From NCBI GenBank assembly GCA_963766765.1, contig CAVYBR010000015.1:248001-312000 (forward strand): a stretch of DNA of 64,000 bases. Direction: 5' to 3'. Below are positions 9,750 to 19,400 of the stretch, one piece after another. Under the pieces are notes generated by a model. The model saw only the letters and a list, made by a program, of their open reading frames with translations. It searched no databases and had not been told where the DNA came from. The DNA comes from JACCQS01 sp963766765. Lineage in GTDB: Bacteria > Actinomycetota > Actinomycetes > Mycobacteriales > Geodermatophilaceae. Each line of letters starts with the position of its first letter. The stretch's first letter is position 1. A program made the translations under genes and the position numbers.

Positions 9750-10055
9750 ATGAGTGGACTTGATTACCAGGCCAGTTGGACGGCACAGGATGGTGCCGGC
9801 GCCGACATCGGCACCGCGGTCAGCAACCTCGAAGACAGTCTGGCCGGGATCAACAGGCAGACCGACGCGCTGTTGGCGCTCTGGAACAACTCGGATTCCG
9901 AAGCCACGTTCGTCGAGCGTCAGACGCAGTGGACCAAGGCTGCCGAGCAGATCAGGGACGTGCTGAACGAGTTCAAGACGAGCATGCACACGTCAGCAGG
10001 GATCTCCTCGGACACCGAGTCGGCAGCTGCCAGAACGATGGCTCGCGGCGGCTAG
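9750..10055 (+). CDS. WXG100-family protein, EsxA-like, with WNN in place of WxG
   Basis: A 101-residue two-helix protein with the WXG100 layout: helix about 17-43, turn at LWNNSDSEATF, helix about 56-85. The motif tryptophan is kept but the glycine is replaced by asparagine. It is the second member of the esx pair and has the strong ribosome-binding site GGGGGAGAGG. It probably forms a dimer with the upstream product and is an EccC substrate. A bidirectional terminator follows. Confidence 0.85.
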   Translation: MSGLDYQASWTAQDGAGADIGTAVSNLEDSLAGINRQTDALLALWNNSDSEATFVERQTQWTKAAEQIRDVLNEFKTSMHTSAGISSDTESAAARTMARGG

Positions 10056-10082
10056 TCTCCGCTGAGTTCGATTCGAATCGCT

Positions 10083-10115
10083 AAGAGGTCGGCCCGATCG
10101 TTGGGCCGGCCTCTT
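10083..10115. terminator. Bidirectional terminator between the esx pair and mycP
   Basis: Thirteen-base arms AAGAGGTCGGCCC and GGGCCGGCCTCTT pair (one G-U) around a seven-base loop and are followed by TTT. The hairpin lies in the convergent gap between the esx genes (plus) and mycP (minus), and the A run on the left gives a U run on the other strand. Confidence 0.8.
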
Positions 10116-10162
10116 TGCGCGTCTGCGTACGGTCTCGACGCTGGCCAGCGCGCGGTAGCGAC

Positions 10163-11479
10163 TCACTTGTCCGCGGTGGCCCTGAACAGCATCTCCCCCG
10201 GTAGGAACTCCGGGCGCTTGTCCTCGCGCTCCGGCTGCATCTCTCGCTCTTTCCCTGGGCGCCACTTGCGGCGACGCGCACGGGGCAGGAAGAACGCGGC
10301 TGCGACGACGGCGAAGGCGACCACAGTCAGTATCAGCGCGTTGCGCATCGATGCAGCATCGGCCGCCGCGCGTTCAGCCGCCAGCCGGATCGCCGCTTCA
10401 TCCCTCGGTGGTGGCTGGCGCCCTTCGATGTCGAGCGGCACGGCTCCACCGGGCGTCTCAGTGAGCGCGCGGTAGGGATCGACCAACCCCCGCCCGTAGG
10501 CGAGCGCGCCGGGTCCGCCGACCGCTCCGTCGGTAGCAGCGAGCAGCCGCCCGGTCAGCCGGTTGACCAACTGCGGACCACTCAGGTCGCGAAGATCGGA
10601 GTCCGGTTGCCCGAGCATCAGGGCCACCGTCGCAGCGACGAAACCGACAGCGATGCCGGTGTCGCTGTAGCGCTGGTGACCGCCGATGCTGGCGGCCGTC
10701 ACGTCCACGCCGGGTGCCACGAGGTCCACGTAGGGCGTTATCTGCGACGTGGCGTCTCGAACGCCGTCCCGGTCGACTGACCCCACTCCGATGACACCCG
10801 GGTAGGTGGCGGAGTACGGCACCAAGTCCTGGCGGGGATTCAGATCCTGGGCGTCCTGGCCGTTGCCGACGCCGGCGACCACGATCACCCCAGCTTCGAG
10901 TGCTCTTGCCGCCGCCGCTTTCAGTGCCTCCGAATCGCTGTAGGTCACCGCGGAGATCGCCACCACGCGTGCCCCGTTGGCCACCGCGTAGTCGAGACCA
11001 GCAGCCAGAATTGCCGGATCCAGGATCTCGTCGGCCGGCGCGGTGAACTCTGTCTCGCTGACCCGGATGGGAAGAATCGTTGCATCCCGGGCCAGCCCAA
11101 CGAAGCCGAACCCGGAAATCGGCTGGGCGGCAATGACACTGGCGACAGCCGTCCCATGCGGAGCGCAATCGACGCGCCCATCGGCGGACTCCGGCACGTA
11201 GCTGACACCCGGGAGCACGACATCGCCGACAAGTTGCGGATGCGTTGCATCGACGCCGGAGTCCACCACCGCGACCGTCACGCCGGCTCCTGTGCTGAAC
11301 GGCCATAGCTGATTGACCGGGTCGAACATCTCCTGCGCCCATGGGACGGGCTCTTCGAGCGGCGGTTCGTCCACCGCACCGCCGCACGAAGGGTCAACGG
11401 CACTCGCTTGCCCGACCGGGACGAAGATGAGCAGGAAGGAGACAAAGGCCGCTGTACAGAGTGCCCACGTACGCCGCAC
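10163..11479 (-). CDS. mycP: Mycosin (MycP) subtilisin-like ESX protein, probably inactive
   Basis: Mycosins cap the periplasmic side of the ESX complex and are S8-family serine proteases. The 438-residue product has a signal peptide (residues 1-28), catalytic Asp in VAVVDSGVD, catalytic His in PHGTAVASV, an oxyanion Asn in VAGVGNGQD, and a C-terminal membrane helix followed by basic residues. The block that should read GTS-[FY]-AAP reads DTGIAVGFVAAT, so the nucleophilic serine seems replaced by alanine. MycP has a structural role in the ESX complex separable from proteolysis, so an inactive form may still be functional. The GTG start has a near-perfect AGGAGG. Confidence 0.93.
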   Translation of the reverse strand: MRRTWALCTAAFVSFLLIFVPVGQASAVDPSCGGAVDEPPLEEPVPWAQEMFDPVNQLWPFSTGAGVTVAVVDSGVDATHPQLVGDVVLPGVSYVPESADGRVDCAPHGTAVASVIAAQPISGFGFVGLARDATILPIRVSETEFTAPADEILDPAILAAGLDYAVANGARVVAISAVTYSDSEALKAAAARALEAGVIVVAGVGNGQDAQDLNPRQDLVPYSATYPGVIGVGSVDRDGVRDATSQITPYVDLVAPGVDVTAASIGGHQRYSDTGIAVGFVAATVALMLGQPDSDLRDLSGPQLVNRLTGRLLAATDGAVGGPGALAYGRGLVDPYRALTETPGGAVPLDIEGRQPPPRDEAAIRLAAERAAADAASMRNALILTVVAFAVVAAAFFLPRARRRKWRPGKEREMQPEREDKRPEFLPGEMLFRATADK

Positions 11480-11632
11480 GCCTGCCTCCTAGCTGGTTGC
11501 TGATGACTGAGCAATTGCACGGCGCGGGTACTGCCGGAAGCCACGCATGATCATCACGGATGTACGGGAACCAGGCGATCAGTATCCTCGTCTCAATCTA
11601 GAACGTTCCGGCCGCGTACGAGGAGGTGCAGC

Positions 11633-12046
11633 GTGGAACCTTCGCGGAATCTCGAGCGCTCGGACCTTGCGGGTATGCGCGCGTACGCGGACGAGCTCCA
11701 AGCGCGCTTTCAGAAGCTGACCACGGAGGGTCCGAAGCTGCACGAGCAGGCTCGAGCCGTACAGGTCACCGAGAAATCCCCGGACGGACTCATCTCCGCC
11801 ACTGTGGGCGCGCGTGGGGAACTCATCAGGCTGGACCTTGATCCGCGCATCTATCGCCAGCCGGACTCTCGTGAGTTGGCCGACACGATCACCGAGACGA
11901 TCAAGGCTGCCGGCGATGCGGCAAAGGACCGGGTGCTCGAAGTCTTCGAGCCCCTGATCCCACGCGAGGAAATGCAGATGCACGTGGACGGCGACATAGA
12001 AGGCGTGCTCGGACGCATGTCCGACCAGATGCTCGGAAAGGGATGA
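11633..12046 (+). CDS. YbaB/EbfC-like (EspL-like) ESX-associated protein
   Basis: A 137-residue protein with the YbaB/EbfC pattern: an N-terminal helix (residues 9-40), a short beta hairpin (DGLISATVGARGELIRLDLDP) and C-terminal helices. Such proteins (EspL in mycobacteria) are frequent in ESX loci and usually precede WXG-type substrates; they may act as chaperones or DNA-binding proteins. GTG start with GAGGAGG upstream. The next gene begins six bases after the stop. Confidence 0.8.
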   Translation: MEPSRNLERSDLAGMRAYADELQARFQKLTTEGPKLHEQARAVQVTEKSPDGLISATVGARGELIRLDLDPRIYRQPDSRELADTITETIKAAGDAAKDRVLEVFEPLIPREEMQMHVDGDIEGVLGRMSDQMLGKG

Positions 12047-12052
12047 CCCGTC

Positions 12053-13720
12053 ATGAGTCAGGACTATGTCTTTGTCGATCCTGAACAGGCGGGCGCTGGG
12101 CTAGCCCAATGGGATGCGGCCGCGGAAACGCTGCAAGCAAAATGGGCCAGCCTCACCGGCGAGATCGATCGCGCCTTGGCCGCCGCCCCGTGGGGGCATG
12201 ACTCACCCGGCGACAGCTTCCAATCATCCTTCGTGACTGATGGCAAGGCTGGCGAGTTCAGCGGAACCGGCCAGAAGATGGTGGACAACATCACGCAGGT
12301 GGGCGAGGACGCTCGGTCGGCGATAGAGATGTCCATCGCAGCCGACGCGGACATGGCGGCGGCAATCGGCAGCGTCGGCCAAGGCGGCGGCTCTGGCGGC
12401 GGCGGTGGAAGCGGCTCTGGCGGCGGCGGTGGCGGCGGCTCCTCGGGCGGCGTCGGTGGCGGCGGAGGCGGTGGCACCTCCGGCGGATCCGGCGGCGCGA
12501 TGATGATGGGCAGCAGTACGAGCGCCCAGTTCGTCGGCGAGGGCGAGTACATGGTGACCGGCTTGACTGGCGGTCAGGCGCGCATGGGCCCTGGCGACGA
12601 ATGGGCCGAACTCGAACCCGGCAGCGCCCAGTGGGTGCCCGCGGGGGACTACATGACCGGCCTGCAGCCCGCGGGTGGCCAGAATGAGGCGGTCTGGGAG
12701 CCCGTTGGCCAAGGGGACCACATGAGCCAGCTCGAGGCCGAGGCGGCTCAGCACAGTGCGGCGCTGAACCAACAGCAATACGTCAGCCAAGTCCATGCGC
12801 AGGACGTGCAGCAGGCTCAGGCTGCCGAGCAGGCGCAGCAGGTTCAGGCGGCTCAGCAAGCGCAGCAGGCGCAGGCTGTGCAGGATCACATGACCAACGA
12901 TCCGAGCCTGCTCGATCACTACGACACCATCAGCCAGCCGGACGGCCCGTCGCAGGGCCAGAACGTCGGGATCGATTTCACCGACGTCCCGCTCAACTAC
13001 GTCGACGCGCAGGGCAATCCCATCGCTGGTGGTCAGGCCGAGCCGACCAACGTGGTCGGTGCCGGCGGCGGTGCTCCACCCATGACGAACGTCGGCGGTG
13101 GCGCGACCGATGTCGCACCACCCGCTACGGACTCCGCGGCACCGGCCTCCGGCGGCGCTGCTGGTGGTGGCGGCGGCGGCAGCGGTAGTGGCGGCGGCAG
13201 TGCCGGCCTTGGTGGTGGCGGCAGTGCTGGTGGCGATGGCGGTGGGCACAGCGGCAGCCCGAGCGCAGAGTCGGTCGCCCAGCCCGCGCCATCGGTTGCC
13301 GACCATGAAGGGGTCCTCGAACAGATTCGCGAACGCATCGACGAGCGATTCCCCAACGGCATGCCAGACGACATGCCGGACGGACTTGCCGAACACCTGC
13401 CCGAAGCCGCCCAACAGCTTCCGGACGGGGTCGTCGATCATGCTGCCGAGGGCCTCGGTCACCGACTGCCGGACGGCCTGCCGCAACACATACCTGACGG
13501 GCTGGCGCAGCACATCCCCGAGGGAATCGCGGGGATGCAGGGCGGCGGTGAACAACCCAACGATGGTCTGCAGTTGACCGGTGTGGCGGGCGAGGAATAC
13601 CTGGCGAGCCTGGGCAGCGACGAGACCATCTCCGACAACGTCGTGGTCGACGACGTCAAGGACAGCGAGCACCTTTCCAAGGGCGGGGAGCAGACCGACA
13701 GCGCCACGGGCGCTCAGTAG
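12053..13720 (+). CDS. WXG-like secreted protein with Gly-rich and DGL-repeat regions
   Basis: A 555-residue protein. The N-terminal ~105 residues are helical with a WGHDSPGDSF turn, as in WXG-type ESX substrates (EspB/EspK-like architecture). Two long Gly/Ser stretches (about 107-148 and 370-405) flank a middle part rich in Gln/Ala (about 225-285, AQQAQQ runs). Near the C-terminus (about 430-490) an amphipathic repeat of the form LPDGLxxHxPDG occurs six or more times. It is co-transcribed with the YbaB-like gene. It probably is an exported scaffold or partner of the giant toxin downstream; no catalytic motif is seen. Confidence 0.85.
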   Translation: MSQDYVFVDPEQAGAGLAQWDAAAETLQAKWASLTGEIDRALAAAPWGHDSPGDSFQSSFVTDGKAGEFSGTGQKMVDNITQVGEDARSAIEMSIAADADMAAAIGSVGQGGGSGGGGGSGSGGGGGGGSSGGVGGGGGGGTSGGSGGAMMMGSSTSAQFVGEGEYMVTGLTGGQARMGPGDEWAELEPGSAQWVPAGDYMTGLQPAGGQNEAVWEPVGQGDHMSQLEAEAAQHSAALNQQQYVSQVHAQDVQQAQAAEQAQQVQAAQQAQQAQAVQDHMTNDPSLLDHYDTISQPDGPSQGQNVGIDFTDVPLNYVDAQGNPIAGGQAEPTNVVGAGGGAPPMTNVGGGATDVAPPATDSAAPASGGAAGGGGGGSGSGGGSAGLGGGGSAGGDGGGHSGSPSAESVAQPAPSVADHEGVLEQIRERIDERFPNGMPDDMPDGLAEHLPEAAQQLPDGVVDHAAEGLGHRLPDGLPQHIPDGLAQHIPEGIAGMQGGGEQPNDGLQLTGVAGEEYLASLGSDETISDNVVVDDVKDSEHLSKGGEQTDSATGAQ

Positions 13721-13926
13721 GCATCAGTGAGACCGATTCCTACTGGTTGACCGTCGACCCGTCGTCGGTTTGCCCGCCGCTGGTGCGTGGGTGAGCGACC
13801 GACGATGATGTTGGACTGAGGGGCGATTGATCGCGGCCATCGCCGCAACTGATCGCCGGTACGTGCAGTGCTGGACGAGCGACTACGCGCAGCCAGTGTG
13901 GTGACGAGCTGGGAGCGGGGTGGGAC

Positions 13927-16401
13927 ATGGCGGGAGGCGATGTCACTCCCGCTTGGGGCGAGAGCCTGCCCGATTGGGCTAACACGCTGGTCTCGTTGCT
14001 CGCGTCCGGGCAGAACTGGCCTGAGGGCAGCGAGTCCAAGTTGTGGGATCTCTCTGAGCTGTATTACCAGCTCCAGGAGGTTCTGCAGCAGGCCGGTCAA
14101 GAGCACATGGACGCCGCCGGAGTGATCCGGGGCGGTTGGGATGCACCGGCCGCGCAAGTCTTCGACCAGATCAACGAGCAGCTCTTCGCATCCTTCGACG
14201 CCCAAGTTTTCGCGATGGCCCAGAACGCGGCCAGCTACGGCGCCCAGGTCGACGGATTCGCGCTGGAGACCAACTACACGAAGATCTCGATCAACGTCGC
14301 GTTCTGGATCGCGATTGCAGCGATCTTCGTCTCGATTCTGGCGAACTGGTGGAACGGCGGCACCGTCGGCATTGCATTGAGCGGCGGAATCGTGACCGCG
14401 CTGCGGGCAGCCATCACGAACTTGCTGGAGAAACTGACCCTCGTCGCGCTCAAGCAGATGACGATGAAGGAACTGGTCGCCCTCGGCACGAAGGCAGCGG
14501 CCGCGGCGCTGCGGGACCTGGGCCGGAAGATGGCTCAGACCGTCACGACGTCAGCTGGTCGTCGGGCCATTGCCCGCGAGATTCGCGAAGAGGTCGCCGA
14601 AGAGGTCTTCATCGATGCGGCTACTCAGGGCCTTCAGATGCTGCACGGAGATCGAAATAACTGGGACTACAAGAAGACCCAGGCATCCGCCATCGGCGCA
14701 GCGGGCGGCGCGGTCATCGGGACGACCGTCGGCCCACTGGTCAACACGCTTCCCTTCCGCGCCCCGACTCGGATCGGGCTCAACAACGCGATCACTTCCC
14801 CTGCGTCGAGCTTCCTGGCCAATGGCTTGGTCTACGGCACCTGGGCCAACCCGTACAGCATCGAAAGCGTGTTGGGTGCCGGCGCCGGCGGCGCCGGCCG
14901 CTGGTACGGCAACAGCCCATTCGACCCCAACGTCGTCTCGACCCTGAACAACGCCGCTCGTACGGCCGTCACCGACGGCACGGGCCTGCGCGCAGCCTCC
15001 GCCGCCGCCGTCGGGGCACGTCCGTACGCTCCCGGCGAAGTCCGGCCGGCCCCACATGCCGACCCGGCCGACGGGCGTCCGCTCGGCGGCGGGAACGGCA
15101 CCGGGCAAGGCGGAGGTGGTGGCACCGGCGGTGGTACCGGCGGTGGGACCGGTTCCGGCGGGACCGGCACCGGTGGCAGTGGCGGCGGCCGGGGCGGTGG
15201 CTCGAACACCGGGGGTGGCTCGAACTCCGGGGGTGGCTCGAACACCGGGGGTGGCTCCAACTCCGGGGGTGGCTCGAACACCGGGGGCAGCTCCAACACA
15301 GGGGGCAGCTCCAACACAGGGGGCAGCTCCAACACCGGCGGCCAAGGCTCGGCGGCGCCCGCCCCGGCTCCGCCGCCCCGCTCCAGCCCCTGCCCCAGCG
15401 CCCGCTCCGGCCCCAACACCCGCAGGAGCCCCAGCGCCGGCTGCGGTCGAGACACCGGCCCCGACTTCAGGCGAAAGCCCGGCGCCCGGCCCAGCGGACC
15501 AAGGCAGTACAGATCAGACCGGGGCGGAGGTTCCCGGCGCCCCGGGCGCGGACAGCACCTCGACCGACTCCAGTCAGCCGGGGGCACCGCACCCCACCGC
15601 CGAAAGTCCCTCACCCACCGTAGAACAAGCGGACAGCACGCAGGCGGGGCAAGCGGACCCGACGAGCCAACAACCTCAGACCGGCCCGGAAGCACAAGGC
15701 GATCAGCGCGACCCGAGCGTGTCCGCTCCGATTGGAACCGGGGCCGAATCAGTCCAGCCAACTGTCGGCCAAGGCCCGGACGACGTCACCGGGGTCAGCC
15801 CCACCGGCCAGACCGACACCGATCAGCCGGCCGGCGCAGCGGGGACCGACGCCTCGAGCACGACGCAGAGCGACGGCAGCTTGACGACAATGGCGGCGCC
15901 GCCCGCGGCGGTGGGCATGGGACAGGCGGCGGCCCCCGCAGCGGCTGCGCCCGCGACCTCAACCGGACCCATCAGTCCCGCGGCACCCGTCAGTCCGGCG
16001 GCGCCCGTCAGTCCGGCGGCGCCGGCGACGCAGGACTCGAGAAGCCCCAGTGCTGCTGCGCCGGAAGAGGGTTCGGACAGGGCTCCGACGCACGAGGGTG
16101 TCAGCAGCGATCAGGGGACCGACGAGACCCGAGCGCCGACGGCAGACACCACGACAGAGTCGGACCCAGCGGGGAGCGTGGCGGACGGACAGACTGCGGA
16201 TGCGGCTCAGGCCGCCGAACCTGCCCAAGTCGTCGCACCAAGTGCCGCCCCTGCGGTCGGCGAGGCTGCACTGTCCGGCCCACCGGTCGCTCCGGACGCC
16301 CAGACCGCCCTGGCAGCCGATGGCGGTCCGGACGTCCTCGCGGCCGCAGCGCAAAGTGGCTTGCCAGCCACCATCCAACGGGATCTGCAGGCCGCCCGTG
16401 A
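13927..16401 (+). CDS. CpnT-like WXG100_2 N-terminal part of the giant toxin
   Basis: As sequenced, this frame runs 824 codons, but only codons up to about 15375 look coding; beyond that the Arg/Gly-rich translation is a shadow of frame 2. The N-terminus (LPDWANTLVSLLASGQNWPEG, GGWDAPAAQVF) matches the WXG100-like domain that starts CpnT of Mycobacterium tuberculosis and many actinobacterial polymorphic toxins exported by ESX systems. Hydrophobic helices at about residues 120-175 and 250-290 resemble the channel-type N-domain of CpnT. Eight GG[GS]SN[TS] repeats follow. A purine-rich GGGAGCGGGGTGGG precedes the ATG. It is the first gene after the WXG-like secreted protein, 206 bp away. Confidence 0.8.
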   Translation: MAGGDVTPAWGESLPDWANTLVSLLASGQNWPEGSESKLWDLSELYYQLQEVLQQAGQEHMDAAGVIRGGWDAPAAQVFDQINEQLFASFDAQVFAMAQNAASYGAQVDGFALETNYTKISINVAFWIAIAAIFVSILANWWNGGTVGIALSGGIVTALRAAITNLLEKLTLVALKQMTMKELVALGTKAAAAALRDLGRKMAQTVTTSAGRRAIAREIREEVAEEVFIDAATQGLQMLHGDRNNWDYKKTQASAIGAAGGAVIGTTVGPLVNTLPFRAPTRIGLNNAITSPASSFLANGLVYGTWANPYSIESVLGAGAGGAGRWYGNSPFDPNVVSTLNNAARTAVTDGTGLRAASAAAVGARPYAPGEVRPAPHADPADGRPLGGGNGTGQGGGGGTGGGTGGGTGSGGTGTGGSGGGRGGGSNTGGGSNSGGGSNTGGGSNSGGGSNTGGSSNTGGSSNTGGSSNTGGQGSAAPAPAPPPRSSPCPSARSGPNTRRSPSAGCGRDTGPDFRRKPGARPSGPRQYRSDRGGGSRRPGRGQHLDRLQSAGGTAPHRRKSLTHRRTSGQHAGGASGPDEPTTSDRPGSTRRSARPERVRSDWNRGRISPANCRPRPGRRHRGQPHRPDRHRSAGRRSGDRRLEHDAERRQLDDNGGAARGGGHGTGGGPRSGCARDLNRTHQSRGTRQSGGARQSGGAGDAGLEKPQCCCAGRGFGQGSDARGCQQRSGDRRDPSADGRHHDRVGPSGERGGRTDCGCGSGRRTCPSRRTKCRPCGRRGCTVRPTGRSGRPDRPGSRWRSGRPRGRSAKWLASHHPTGSAGRP

Positions 16402-19400
16402 CCATGAGGCCGCCCAAACCGAGCGGGGCCACCGACCACCGGGAGCGACGCGAGACGCGTCAGGTCGACGGCCCAGGGACGTCCTGAACGACGCGGCCCA
16501 GCAGGCGTGGGCAGGCTCGGCTTATGACGCAATTCGGTCCGTCTCAAGTGACGTCGACGACATTGTCGAGGCACTCGCCGAGCACAAGCGCGTCAATGGG
16601 CAGACCGGGTTCACTGAAGCAGAAATTGCGCAGATCAAGTCGCACTTGTTTTTCGAAGATCACGCGCTCACTGGGTATGACGATCGCGGAAATCGTCTCG
16701 AAACGCCCGACTGGCGAAGATTCGACTCGGACCCCGACATAGCCGAGGCATGGATCCGCCTCAGCGAGGGTCGCCCATTGCCGTACGACATCGTTCTGCT
16801 CGAGCACGAATTGGCGGAGTCCAGATGGCTGGGCGATCACCCTGGGTCGACGTACTCGACGGCGCATCGTCAGGCGAATCGGCAGTTCCCCTGGGAGAAG
16901 ATGATCCCAGAGTCCACAAGAGAAAACCCCAGGAATTGGAGTCGACCGAATGGCGATCCACGTCGTGTACCGGAAGACGTTGGAGACCGATACCGAGGTG
17001 GAATACCGGTACGGGGACTCGGAGAAGAACCTGGACACCCGCCTGGTGATCGACAAGGCGAATCCGAAGGCGCCCCCGAGGGTGGGCCCGTTCGACCCGA
17101 TAGCCCAGAAGGTGATCGCTCGGCTGATCCGGCAACACGCGGAGATCGACCAGTGGCCGAACGGCGGGGCGATCCAGAGCTAAACCCGCGGCCCAAGGTA
17201 ACCGGCGGGCGCGCACCAGGGCCCGACCCCGAGACCGGCGGCGCCGTGGATGACGGCGCGAACCCGGAGGACGTTCCGTACGAGCAGATGCGGGATCAGA
17301 TCCTCGAGGAGGTCGACGCCGCGACAGATCTCTTGGTCGAACAGCTCAAAGCCGAGGCAGCCGCCCAGGAAATGGAGGCGGCAGGAGCCACCCAAAATCA
17401 GCCGCCCGGCCAAGAGCCCCCGGCGTACACGACCCTCAGCCGGGCGGTCGAAGCCGCACAGGAGATCGCCGACCAGGCCCTGCTCGATCTCAACGTCGTC
17501 ATCGACAACGTCAACTCCACAATGCCGGGCCCGGATCTCGAGGTCATCAAGACTCAGCACCGGGTAAAGACGGCGGACTCGTTGATCCGGGCCTACGCGC
17601 TGGAAAACGCCATCAGCCAAACGTCGGCCGCCGAATTCCTCCGGAGTCACACCGATGATCTGATCCGTTTCTCGGTCGTCGTGCCGGTGGAAAACTATTC
17701 CGGAAACGTCAACGCCGTCTTGAGCGACCTAGCCGACAGTGGTTATACGGTCGCTTCAGTCAAGAGCTTCTGGCGGACGGGCAACCGGTACCCGGGCCTG
17801 AACATCACACTGACCAACAGTTCGGGTACGCGCATGGAAGTGCAGTTCCCAACACCGGCCGCGGCTGCCCTGTCCGACCTCACGCACCGCGACTACCAGG
17901 TGCTCCGGTTACCGGGCGCCGTCGTTGCGGCACGGGTCGAGGCCTTCGGCCACATCCTTGAGATCAACCGCCGGGCCGGCGTCGACCAACAGATCCCGGA
18001 CACGTCGACTCTGGAGATTCCGGTCTCGCCGGGCCGCGATCAGCCGAACACGCGGCCGATCGACAACAGCCCGGAGAGATGGTTCACCAAGCACTCAGAG
18101 GTCGGGCGCCTCTACCGAAATCAACTCTCGAAGCTCGGACCAGAAGGTCGCTCGATCGCAGAGCGTCTGGAGACTGCAGGATTCTCCGAAGAGGTCAGGA
18201 CCAGACTTGCCAGGGCAATAGAGGGAGCAATACAGGATGCAGCCCAACCACCTGATCTATTACGAGGTGACCGTCCGGGATCAGCCAGGACCGGCGAACC
18301 TCTTCATCCAGGAGCCGTCAGCGGGACCGATCAGGGCGATCCGGCTGCATCATCCGACGAAGACGTGGACGTTCGACCCGACGACGGTTCAAGCCCGCCT
18401 GATGGACGACTTCGACCAGGGGGACGACCGGGTCTGGAGAGTAGACCGGAAGCGGGCCGAGGAGATAGCGACACAGCTGAAGGCTCCACTGCCGAGCGAA
18501 GTGGCGCTCCGGACGTTGATGAAAGAGGCAGCCGGCCCCCTACCGGACTGAGCGAGCCGGCATCCGAGGACGTCGGGCCCCCGCCTCGTCAGAGCGGCGG
18601 CAAGGACATGTCTGATTCGCCGGACGAGAGCACGCAGCGAGTTCTCGGGGCATCGGAGCCACACCCAAGCACGCCGAGACCCTATGCAGAGACGCGTGCC
18701 GAGCTGCTCACTTCCTTGGCCGAGCGGACGGCAAACCTGATCGAGACGATTCCCCAGGAGTCCATTCAGAAGCTCTGGGATGCCGTCGCCAAGGCAGGGC
18801 CCATCGCCGACGAAGCGATGCGCGACTTGTCCGACGTGGCACAGGCGTGGAATCGGGCCAACGGCACTTCGATAGAGCTCGCCGGTACTGAGTTTCGGGT
18901 CAAGCCGACTAGTTCCCTGGCTCGGAAGTATGCGATTGCGAACAATGTGACACCGCAGAATGCAACCGCGTTCGCCGAGACCGTGGACGATCTCGTCAGG
19001 TTTAGCGCCCTGATTCCGGAAATTGACTACGGCAAAACCGTGCTCGGCTTCTTGGCCGCTCTTGCTGAGCAGGGTTATGCGCTCCAAGGCGACGAGCCGA
19101 TCGTCAATCTATGGAAAGCGGGCAACCTCTTCCACGGTCTATCGGTCAAACTGGTGCACGAGGCCAGTGGTCAACTCATCGAATTACAGTTCCCAACCCG
19201 CGCCTCATATGTACTGGGCAAGGCCACCCACCCCGACTACGAGATATACCGCTTTGCATTCGAGTCCGTCGCCAAACGGGTAGAGGCGATTGCTCACTAC
19301 GTACTACTCAATCTCCAGGCTGATATCGACGGCCGCCTGCCGGACACCACCGGTCTTCCGGAAGCGCAAGGCAACGGGCCGGACAAGTTCTTCGATGCCG

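Noticed and set aside
12224..13672. A 482-codon minus-strand frame opposite the Gly-rich WXG-like protein
   Set aside because: Ala/Thr-rich translation caused by the Gly/Ser repeats on the other strand.
15193..15336. Possible CRISPR-like array
   Set aside because: Units are 18 bp without spacers and encode an in-frame Gly/Ser/Asn linker.
15380..16401. Continuation of the 13927 frame after the C4 run
   Set aside because: The translation turns Arg/Gly/Ser-rich without domains, while frame 2 gives an orderly linker and toxin domains.
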